From Paramoeba atlantica (lineage: Eukaryota > Discosea), in assembly GCA_977017575.1 (NCBI GenBank), contig CDRNVI010000098.1, positions 1 through 64,000 on the forward strand: 64,000 nucleotides of DNA, in the 5' to 3' direction. The position numbers and the translations under genes are program-made. The notes under the pieces were generated by a model that was not told the DNA's origin, searched no databases, and saw only the letters and a program-made list of their open reading frames with translations. Of the stretch, positions 58,196 through 64,000 are shown piece after piece (position 1 is the first letter of the stretch; each line of letters begins with the position of its first letter).

Positions 58196-58977
58196 TTAAA
58201 GCAAGAAAATTAAGTTGGACGTACGTATCGCTTCCACAACTAAATTATTCTTACCCAAGTTTAGATAAGTTAAGTTCCGTGGCAAGTTAAGTTCCACGCT
58301 TCCTTTCAATTGGTTGGAAGATAAATCCAGCTCCCTCAGCGACATTGCGATTTGTGAAACCGAGTCCTTAAATGGGGCACTCTGAGAAGAATTCAGTTTC
58401 CTTTTCTTGTTTGAATCCTGAAAATGTTCTCTCAGTAGAGTAGTATCAACTGAAATCCACGGATTTTCATGCAAGCCTTTATTCTTAAGCCTTTATTATT
58501 CTTAAGACGCAATAGTTCCAAATGATTTGGCACGTCGCTTATATGAAGCTTACCCGTAATTTCGTTAGAACTTAAATCTAGGATTCGAAGTGACGGAGGG
58601 AGTGCGGCAAACGTAGCTTGAAGGTTTCCGCTGATAAGATTGTGAGACAAATCTAACACACGGAGGCCAGTGGATAAGAAAGGCAAAGCTTTATCCGTCA
58701 CATTCAACTGATATCATTATGACAAAGAATGAGTTCTTGTAGTTCTCTCATATATACACAGGCAAGTTCCCCCAGTCATCGAATGAAATTTCCACTTTTC
58801 GTAAAGTTTCGGGAAAGACACTCCAATCAAAAGAAATTTCATGCTTGACGGTCGGAAATGAACGCGGCACCTTTTCAAAATTCCAATTAACTTCACGCAG
58901 CGCACACCCTTCCCAATGCAAAGTTTTGCTAAACAATTCATCAAATTCATGCGGGCGCTTTTCGATCGCGCTAGCAT
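58196..58977 (-). pseudogene. LRR gene of a second type, frame-broken and cut by the junction
   Basis: LRR text in three frames: LHWEGCALREVNWNFEKVP and PETLRKVEISFDDWGNLP (58,748-58,936), STGLRVLDLSHNLISGNL and PSLRILDLSSNEITGKL (58,500-58,707), then MSLRELDLSSNQLKGSVELN and LTYLNLGKNNL (58,196-58,474). Frame changes lie near 58,710 and near a short duplication (CTTTATT.TTCTTAAG) at 58,470-58,495. Repeats are of the common LxxLxLSxNxLxG kind rather than the 9,181 subgroup. Its 5' end is lost at the 59,028 junction. Confidence 0.6.
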
Positions 58978-59014
58978 CTAAAAATTCTCCAAAATACGCA
59001 TTTAGACCTTGTTT

Positions 59015-59040
59015 CTGATCTGTTTCATGTGCCGGTTCAC
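59015..59040. other. Junction of protist and bacterial sequence
   Basis: Left of about 59,028 the sequence is minus-strand LRR text. From the GTG at 59,029 it is in-frame bacterial rpsC ([17 protein letters not shown]). The codons just before (DLF-H) do not fit S3. No transposon end, target duplication or spacer is visible. Confidence 0.85.
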
Positions 59041-59436
59041 ATTGATATTAAAGAAGTACGCAAGCCAGAATTAAACGCAACCTTAGTGGCAATCAGTATT
59101 GCACAACAATTGGAGCGTCGAGTGATGTTTCGTCGTGCAATGAAACGTGCGGTGAGTAGTGCAATGCGCTTGGGTGCTGAGGGCATCAAAATTAATGTTG
59201 CTGGTCGTTTAGGTGGTGCTGAGATCGCGCGTAATGAATGGTACCGTGAAGGGCGTGTACCGTTACACACGTTCCGTGCGGATATCGATTATGGCGTTGC
59301 CAGAGCACAAACGACATATGGGGTGATTGGGGTTAAAGTATGGATCTTTAAAGGTGAGATCGTGAGCCCTAGTCAAAAAGAAGACCGTCAACAGGGTAGT
59401 GGTGATGTAGCATCAACCACTGAGACGGCAGTGTAA
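59029..59436 (+). CDS. rpsC: 30S ribosomal protein S3, C-terminal part
   Basis: [72 protein letters not shown] and [17 protein letters not shown] are the C-terminal half of S3, which lines the mRNA entry channel with S4 and S5. The first ~100 residues with the KH domain are missing because the bacterial sequence begins at the junction. The GTG at 59,029 codes for internal Val, not a start. A short polar tail ([14 protein letters not shown]) follows. L16 starts 12 bases after the stop. Confidence 0.97.
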   Translation: MPVHIDIKEVRKPELNATLVAISIAQQLERRVMFRRAMKRAVSSAMRLGAEGIKINVAGRLGGAEIARNEWYREGRVPLHTFRADIDYGVARAQTTYGVIGVKVWIFKGEIVSPSQKEDRQQGSGDVASTTETAV

Positions 59437-59448
59437 TTGAGGTGAAAC

Positions 59449-59862
59449 ATGCTGCAACCAAAGCGCACTAAATTTAGAAAACAGCAAAAAGGGCGTAATC
59501 GTGGCTTAGCACAGCGCGGTAGTAAAGTCAGTTTTGGTGATTTTGGCTTGAAAGCCACAGGGCGTGGGCGGTTAACGTCACGTCAAATCGAAGCAGCGCG
59601 TCGCGCAATTTCGCGTGCGGTAAAGCGTGGTGGAAAAGTATGGATTCGGGTATTTCCCGATAAACCAATTACTAAAAAACCATTAGAAGTGCGTCAAGGG
59701 AAAGGTAAGGGTAGTGTCGAGTATTGGGTTGCATTAATCCAGCCTGGGCGTGTGTTATTTGAATTAGAGGGTGTACCTGAAGAGTTAGCACGTGATGCTT
59801 TTGAAAAAGCAGCGTCTAAATTACCGTTTAAAACCCTCTTTGTATCGCGGACGGTGATGTAA
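59449..59862 (+). CDS. rplP: 50S ribosomal protein L16, 137 aa
   Basis: [19 protein letters not shown] opening and the [20 protein letters not shown] and [20 protein letters not shown] blocks are diagnostic. L16 helps shape the A-site/peptidyl-transferase region. Full bacterial length. A GAGGTG Shine-Dalgarno-like stretch precedes the ATG. The TAA stop overlaps the rpmC start as TAATG. Confidence 0.98.
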   Translation: MLQPKRTKFRKQQKGRNRGLAQRGSKVSFGDFGLKATGRGRLTSRQIEAARRAISRAVKRGGKVWIRVFPDKPITKKPLEVRQGKGKGSVEYWVALIQPGRVLFELEGVPEELARDAFEKAASKLPFKTLFVSRTVM

Positions 59863-60068
59863 TGAAAGCAGTTGAGTTACGTAAAAAATCGTTAACGGAG
59901 TTGCAACAAGAATTACGTGAATTGTTGCGTGAACAATTTAACTTAAAAATGCAGCGTGGTGCTGGGCATGCAACGCGTACTCATTTATTTAAAGAAGTAC
60001 GATGTAATATTGCTCGGGTAAAAACACTGATGCATGAGCAACAAACGGCAAAAGGTGGTGAGCAATAA
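59862..60068 (+). CDS. rpmC: 50S ribosomal protein L29, 68 aa
   Basis: [20 protein letters not shown] and the coiled-coil pair of helices ending in [14 protein letters not shown] identify L29, which sits by the exit tunnel near L23. Start and stop both overlap the neighbouring genes by TAATG, so translation is coupled. Confidence 0.97.
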   Translation: MKAVELRKKSLTELQQELRELLREQFNLKMQRGAGHATRTHLFKEVRCNIARVKTLMHEQQTAKGGEQ

Positions 60069-60343
60069 TGGCGGAAGTAGAACAAAAGCAGCGTACAGTT
60101 ACCGGTATCGTTGTTAGCGATGCCATGGATAAAACAATTGTGGTGCGTGTTGAGCGTCGAGTAAAACATCCATTGTATGGTAAAGTGATACGTCGCTTTA
60201 GTAAATTGCATGCACATGATGAAGACAATCAATGTCGTTTAGGTGATACCGTTGCTGTGTGTGCATCGCGCCCACTGTCAAAGAAAAAACGTTGGTGTTT
60301 AGTTGAGATTAAACAACGTCAGTTTGCCGGAGAACAGCCATGA
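60068..60343 (+). CDS. rpsQ: 30S ribosomal protein S17 (bacterial), 91 aa
   Basis: [40 protein letters not shown] and [13 protein letters not shown] define uS17, an early 16S rRNA binder. It is unrelated to the protist eS17 at 21,817 despite the similar name. Starts in the TAATG overlap with rpmC and ends within the ATGA start of rplN. Confidence 0.98.
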   Translation: MAEVEQKQRTVTGIVVSDAMDKTIVVRVERRVKHPLYGKVIRRFSKLHAHDEDNQCRLGDTVAVCASRPLSKKKRWCLVEIKQRQFAGEQP

Positions 60344-60705
60344 TTCAAATGGGAAGCAAATTGGCAATAGCCGACAACAGTGGTGCACGTGCGGTCGAAT
60401 GCATTAAAGTACTGGGCGGTTCTAAGCGTCGTTATGCTGCTGTGGGTGATGTGATTAAAGTCTCAGTAAAAGAAGCGATCCCACGCAGCAAAGTGAAAAA
60501 AGGCGATGTGGTTAATGCTGTGGTGGTACGTACTAAAAAAGGTGTGCGCCGTCAGGACGGTTCGTTAATTCGTTTTGATGGTAATGCAGCTGTATTACTG
60601 AATGCACAATTGCAGCCGATTGGTACTCGGATCTTTGGTCCGGTTACTCGTGAATTGCGTGAACGTTTCATGCGAATTATTTCATTGGCGCCAGAGGTCT
60701 TATAG
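60340..60705 (+). CDS. rplN: 50S ribosomal protein L14, 121 aa
   Basis: [40 protein letters not shown] and [20 protein letters not shown] match uL14, which bridges the subunits and contacts L19. The gene overlaps rpsQ by four bases (ATGA). Normal length (122-123 in relatives). Confidence 0.98.
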   Translation: MIQMGSKLAIADNSGARAVECIKVLGGSKRRYAAVGDVIKVSVKEAIPRSKVKKGDVVNAVVVRTKKGVRRQDGSLIRFDGNAAVLLNAQLQPIGTRIFGPVTRELRERFMRIISLAPEVL

Positions 60706-60725
60706 GTTTATTAAGCGAGTTTATG

Positions 60726-61080
60726 ATGGCAAAGGCAGATTCAAAAAAAAATAGCACGCAATAAATACCGCATCAAAAAAAATGATGAAGTGGTAGTGAT
60801 TGCAGGGCGTTCTAAAGGTGTGCAGGGTAAAGTATTACGCATGTGCCCAGATGAACGTGTGTATGTGGAAGGGGCGAATATGGTGACTAAACACGTGCGT
60901 CCTAATCCAAACATTGGTGAAGCAGGTGGACGTAAGCAGCAAGAAGCACCTCTACACATTTCTAATGTAGCGATATTCAACCCGAAGACTAAAAAAGCCG
61001 ATCGGGTTGGTTATAAATATTTAGCTGATGGTAAAAAAGTACGGGTATTTTGCTCGACTAAAGAAGAAATTGATCTCTGA
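60726..61080 (+). pseudogene. rplX: 50S ribosomal protein L24, one-base frameshift in an A-run
   Basis: From 60,751 the frame reads ARNKYRIKKNDEVVVIAGRS, then KGVQGKVLRMCPDERVYVEG and PNIGEAGGRKQQEAPLHISN, a good L24. The natural start ATG at 60,726 (MAKADSKK) is one base out of frame because of a nine-A run at 60,743-60,751. One fewer A joins them. A GTG at 60,790 keeps a 96-codon frame but would lose the conserved N-terminus. L24 is an assembly initiator at the exit tunnel. Sequencing error, or polymerase slippage at the A-run as in AT-rich symbionts, are both plausible. Confidence 0.85.
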
Positions 61081-61098
61081 TATAGGTGATAAGCAGTC

Positions 61099-61644
61099 AT
61101 GATACGCTTTGAAGAGTTATACAAAACACAAATACACCAGAAATTAATGCAACAGTTTGGCATGAATGCAATGCAAGTGCCGCGCATTGAAAAAATCACT
61201 TTGAATATGGGATTGGGTGAAGCGGCTGCAGATAAGAAAATCATTCAAGCAGCAGTTGGTGATATGACAGCGATTGCTGGGCAAAAGCCAGTGGTTACTG
61301 TGGCGCGTAAATCAATTGCTGGGTTTAAAATTCGTGATGGGTGGCCTATTGGTTGTAAAGTAACATTACGTGGCAAGCGCATGTATGAATTTTTAGAGCG
61401 CTTGGTGTGCATTGCTATTCCACGGGTGCGTGATTTTCGTGGACTTGGCCCAAAATCATTTGATGGCCGTGGTAATTACAGTTTAGGTATCAATGAACAG
61501 ATCGTGTTTCCTGAAATTGATTATGACACGATTGATACGATTCGTGGATTAGATATCACGATCACCACCACTGCCAACACCAACGAACATGCCAAAGCAT
61601 TATTAGCTGGTTTTGATTTTCCGTTTAAGAAAGAGGGTAATTGA
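61099..61644 (+). CDS. rplE: 50S ribosomal protein L5, 181 aa
   Basis: [60 protein letters not shown] and [15 protein letters not shown] are L5 hallmarks. L5 binds 5S rRNA and forms the bridge to S13. Length matches gammaproteobacterial L5 (about 179). The TGA stop is followed two bases later by the rpsN ATG. Confidence 0.98.
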   Translation: MIRFEELYKTQIHQKLMQQFGMNAMQVPRIEKITLNMGLGEAAADKKIIQAAVGDMTAIAGQKPVVTVARKSIAGFKIRDGWPIGCKVTLRGKRMYEFLERLVCIAIPRVRDFRGLGPKSFDGRGNYSLGINEQIVFPEIDYDTIDTIRGLDITITTTANTNEHAKALLAGFDFPFKKEGN

Positions 61645-61646
61645 TA

Positions 61647-61946
61647 ATGGCGAAAAAATCAGTCATTGCACGCAATCAACAACGTCGCGCTACTGTTGCA
61701 AAGTATGCTGACAGACGTGCTGAGTTAAAAAAGCAAGCACGTTCATTAGATCCGGAAGTGCGTATGGCTGCAATAGCGAAGTTACAAGCATTACCACGCA
61801 ATGCAAGTCCGGTTAGGTTGCGTAATCGTTGTGAAGAAACTGGGCGTGGGCGTGGTGTTTACCGTCGCTTTAATTTAAGTCGTCATAAGTTACGCGAGTT
61901 TGCTATGAAAGGGCAAATTCCAGGTTTACGTAAATCAAGTTGGTAA
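61647..61946 (+). CDS. rpsN: 30S ribosomal protein S14, 99 aa
   Basis: The start is the ATG at 61,647 ([20 protein letters not shown]); an in-frame TTG six bases upstream is not needed. [20 protein letters not shown] and [19 protein letters not shown], then GLRKSSW, match the long, zinc-free form of S14. The zinc-binding CxxC motifs of the short form are absent. Confidence 0.97.
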   Translation: MAKKSVIARNQQRRATVAKYADRRAELKKQARSLDPEVRMAAIAKLQALPRNASPVRLRNRCEETGRGRGVYRRFNLSRHKLREFAMKGQIPGLRKSSW

Positions 61947-61971
61947 AAGATTGATGAGGATGAAATAGAGT

Positions 61972-62370
61972 ATGAGCATGCAAGATCCTATCGCCGATAT
62001 GTTAATTCGCATCAAGAATGCGCAGGCGGTATTCAAGCAACATGTCAGCATGCCAGCATCTAATGTAAAGCAGGCAATTGCGGCTGTGTTGATGCAAGAA
62101 GGTTATGTCAACGATGTTGACTTAGTTGATGATGTTGAGGGTAAATCGCAATTGCGTATCACCTTAAAATACCACCAAGGTAAAGGTGTTATTTGGCAAT
62201 TGAAACGGATTAGTCGACCAGGATTACGTATTTATAAAACGTGTAAACAGTTACCACGGGTAATGGGTGGTTTAGGTGTGGCGATTATTTCCACCTCGCA
62301 GGGAGTAATGGCTGATCACAAAGCACGCCAATGTGGCTTGGGTGGTGAAGTGCTTGTTGAAGTCAAATAG
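61972..62370 (+). CDS. rpsH: 30S ribosomal protein S8, 132 aa
   Basis: [36 protein letters not shown] and [20 protein letters not shown] match S8, a central-domain 16S binder that in E. coli also represses the spc operon by binding near the rplE start. The MSMQ start versus MQ is a minor ambiguity. Normal length. Confidence 0.98.
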   Translation: MSMQDPIADMLIRIKNAQAVFKQHVSMPASNVKQAIAAVLMQEGYVNDVDLVDDVEGKSQLRITLKYHQGKGVIWQLKRISRPGLRIYKTCKQLPRVMGGLGVAIISTSQGVMADHKARQCGLGGEVLVEVK

Positions 62371-62398
62371 CCTGAAGATGAATTAGGAGACAGATAGT

Positions 62399-62935
62399 AT
62401 GTCATTACGTGTTGCAAACAAGCCGATTCAAGTGCCAACGGGCGTTGACGTTAATGTCAACGGTCAGCAACTTGATATTAAAGGCAGCAAAGGCGCACTG
62501 ACTCATGTATTACACGATGCAGTGAATATCACTCATCAAGATGGTGTGTTGCAATTGTCGGCGAGTAATAACCAGCCAGACAACATTGCGTTGACGGGCA
62601 CCATGCGTGCCTTAATCAATAATATTGTGATTGGGGTCAGTCAGGGTTTTGAACGCAAACTTGAATTAAAAGGGGTAGGTTACCGCGCACAAGTGCAAGG
62701 TAAGAACTTGAATTTAACTGTTGGTTTTTCGCATCCGGTTGTTTTCCCGGTGCCTGAGGGAATTACCATTGAAACACCCAGTCAAACTGAGATTGTGGTC
62801 AAAGGTGCAGATAAGCAATTGGTGGGGCAAGTGACGGCTAATATTCGCCGTATTCGTCCACCTGATGCGTATAAAGGTAAAGGCATTCGTTATGCCGATG
62901 AACGAATTAGTTTGAAAGAAACTAAGAAAAAATAA
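62399..62935 (+). CDS. rplF: 50S ribosomal protein L6, 178 aa
   Basis: [51 protein letters not shown] and [20 protein letters not shown] are characteristic of L6, which lies near the factor-binding stalk base. GGAG Shine-Dalgarno-like text lies just upstream. Normal length. It is followed by an unusually long gap. Confidence 0.98.
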   Translation: MSLRVANKPIQVPTGVDVNVNGQQLDIKGSKGALTHVLHDAVNITHQDGVLQLSASNNQPDNIALTGTMRALINNIVIGVSQGFERKLELKGVGYRAQVQGKNLNLTVGFSHPVVFPVPEGITIETPSQTEIVVKGADKQLVGQVTANIRRIRPPDAYKGKGIRYADERISLKETKKK

Positions 62936-63073
62936 CGCTATACTCAACGCATTTTGAATTTAGGCGAGGCGTAGCCAACAAAGACCTAAATTTAAAACGT
63001 GAAGAGTATATTCTTGGTGGTTTCATCAGGGTTGTTATTTGGGTATTAAAACAATTTAAGTTGAGTAAAGCAG
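62936..63073. repeat. Imperfect inverted repeat between rplF and rplR
   Basis: TATACTC..CGCATTTTGAATT plus TAGG and, about 20 bases on, CCTAAATTTAAAACGTG plus GAGTATA form a stem of roughly 26 positions with a loop containing GCGAGGCGTAGCC. Most relatives have only a few bases between these genes. It could be a terminator or attenuator-like hairpin or a small palindromic repeat of REP/MITE type that landed in the operon. Confidence 0.65.
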
Positions 63074-63424
63074 ATGAATTTACGTAAACAATCACGCCTA
63101 CGCCGCGCTAAGCGTAGCCGCAAAAAGATGCAAGAGTTGTGCGCAACACGATTATCAGTGCACCGCACACCAAAGCATATCTATGCACAAATGATCGATG
63201 CCAGCGGTAAAGTGGTTGCTGCTGCATCCAGTATTGAAAAAGAAATGGCGCAGCAAGGTTATACCGGCAATGTAGCTATGGCAAAACGCGTAGGTGAAGC
63301 TGTTGCTAAGCGTGCTAAGCAAGCCGGTGTTGAACGAGTCGCGTTTGATCGTTCTGGGTTTAAGTACCATGGTCGTGTTAAAGCGTTGGCAGACGCTGCA
63401 CGTGAAGGTGGTATTGAGTTTTAA
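63074..63424 (+). CDS. rplR: 50S ribosomal protein L18, 116 aa
   Basis: [40 protein letters not shown] and [20 protein letters not shown] identify L18, the 5S rRNA partner of L5. The N-terminus [14 protein letters not shown] is the usual basic tail. Spacing to rpsE is short. Confidence 0.98.
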   Translation: MNLRKQSRLRRAKRSRKKMQELCATRLSVHRTPKHIYAQMIDASGKVVAAASSIEKEMAQQGYTGNVAMAKRVGEAVAKRAKQAGVERVAFDRSGFKYHGRVKALADAAREGGIEF

Positions 63425-63438
63425 TAAAGGGTAATAGC

Positions 63439-63990
63439 ATGGCAACATACGATCAATCAACAAGTAGTGATGGCTTAATTGAAAAATTAGTAGCAGTTAA
63501 CCGTACCGCAAAAGTGGTTAAAGGTGGGCGCATCTTTGGTTTTACTGCAACAGTAGTTGTTGGTGATGGTAAAGGACGTATTGGTTATGGTCGTGGTAAA
63601 GCACGCGAAGTCCCCCCAGCAATTCAAAAAGCATTAGAGCAAGCACGTCGTGACATGACCAGTGTCGCTTTAAAAGGATCGACATTGCATTATGCGATAA
63701 CCGCTAACCATGGCGCTTCTAAAGTATTTATGCAACCTGCTACCGAGGGTACTGGAATTATTGCAGGTGGTGCGATGCGTGCAGTGTTTGAAGTATTAGG
63801 CGTGCACAATGTGTTAGCTAAGTGTTTTGGTTCAACCAATCCAATGAATGTTGTGTTGGCAACAATTAAGGGGTTAAGACAAATTGCCGCCCCTGAAGCG
63901 ATTGCTGAAAAACGCGGCAAACCGATTCATGCATTGTGGCATGGTACTAAGAAGCAATCTAAAGATACTGATCAGGCAGCAGCGGAGTAA
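63439..63990 (+). CDS. rpsE: 30S ribosomal protein S5, 183 aa
   Basis: [59 protein letters not shown] and [20 protein letters not shown] are S5, which with S4 controls decoding accuracy. The C-terminus is extended by [13 protein letters not shown]. The next gene follows directly after the stop. Confidence 0.98.
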   Translation: MATYDQSTSSDGLIEKLVAVNRTAKVVKGGRIFGFTATVVVGDGKGRIGYGRGKAREVPPAIQKALEQARRDMTSVALKGSTLHYAITANHGASKVFMQPATEGTGIIAGGAMRAVFEVLGVHNVLAKCFGSTNPMNVVLATIKGLRQIAAPEAIAEKRGKPIHALWHGTKKQSKDTDQAAAE

Positions 63991-64000
63991 ATGCCATGGC
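63991..64000 (+). CDS. rpmD: Start of next operon gene, probably L30
   Basis: An ATG directly follows the rpsE stop and the window ends 10 bases in. By canonical spc-operon order this should be rpmD; the sequence itself is too short to tell. Confidence 0.4.

Noticed and set aside
59029-64000. Horizontal transfer of a bacterial ribosomal operon into the protist
   Set aside because: It begins mid-gene, keeps full bacterial organisation and shows no eukaryotic adaptation. A chimeric contig is simpler.

Overview
The window is two unlike genomes joined end to end. Positions 1 to about 59,028 read as a compact protist nuclear chromosome. Every recognisable host gene lies on the minus strand, the large genes are single uninterrupted reading frames (1,235, 697, 1,465 and 928 codons), and two sequences match the 3' half of the kinetoplastid/diplonemid spliced-leader exon. 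This points to a kinetoplastid-like euglenozoan. Perkinsela-like endosymbiotic kinetoplastids are one possibility, but that is inference. Positions 59,029 to 64,000 are a plus-strand gammaproteobacteria-like S10/spc ribosomal protein operon that starts inside rpsC. The abrupt change fits a chimeric contig (host plus symbiont, prey or contaminant) better than gene transfer.

Layout. 0-16.8 kb is repeat-rich and holds short leucine-rich-repeat (LRR) surface-protein-like genes, a Tc1-like transposon with intact termini, several short TA-flanked inverted-repeat elements, a degenerate hAT transposase, and fossils of a tyrosine-recombinase retroelement. 17-22.3 kb carries a small unknown gene, a TBC-TLDc protein and ribosomal protein eS17. 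22.5-29.4 kb has three intact LRR genes and a 5'-truncated LINE with a restriction-like endonuclease. 29.7-31.8 kb is a PP2C phosphatase with a C-terminal Tudor/Agenet-like domain. 32-41.7 kb is a scrambled cluster: LRR copies, a 633/634-bp near-identical direct repeat, spliced-leader-like sequences and a long LINE copy with three unusual zinc-knuckle motifs. 41.9-57.6 kb is ordinary gene space: an MPDU1-like protein, a secreted/membrane protein, an EDRF1 homologue, a broken Ser/Pro-rich LRR membrane-protein gene and an EST1/SMG-like protein. 58.2-59.0 kb is another broken LRR gene, cut off at the junction.

The co-directional, intronless host genes suggest polycistronic transcription with trans-splicing. 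The LRR genes share an N-terminal cap and near-identical repeats and behave as a dispersed, rapidly copied family. Many are broken, some by mobile elements. The bacterial genes (S3, L16, L29, S17, L14, L24, L5, S14, S8, L6, L18, S5, start of L30) keep canonical order with overlapping start and stop codons. Exceptions are a one-base frameshift in rplX and a hairpin-bearing gap between rplF and rplR.

Most worth a second look: the TA-flanked element families that share one chassis but carry different short motifs, each present about four times per element; the LINE with repeated CxHxC knuckles next to spliced-leader-like sequence; and the 468-bp element inserted at equivalent LRR positions in two genes.
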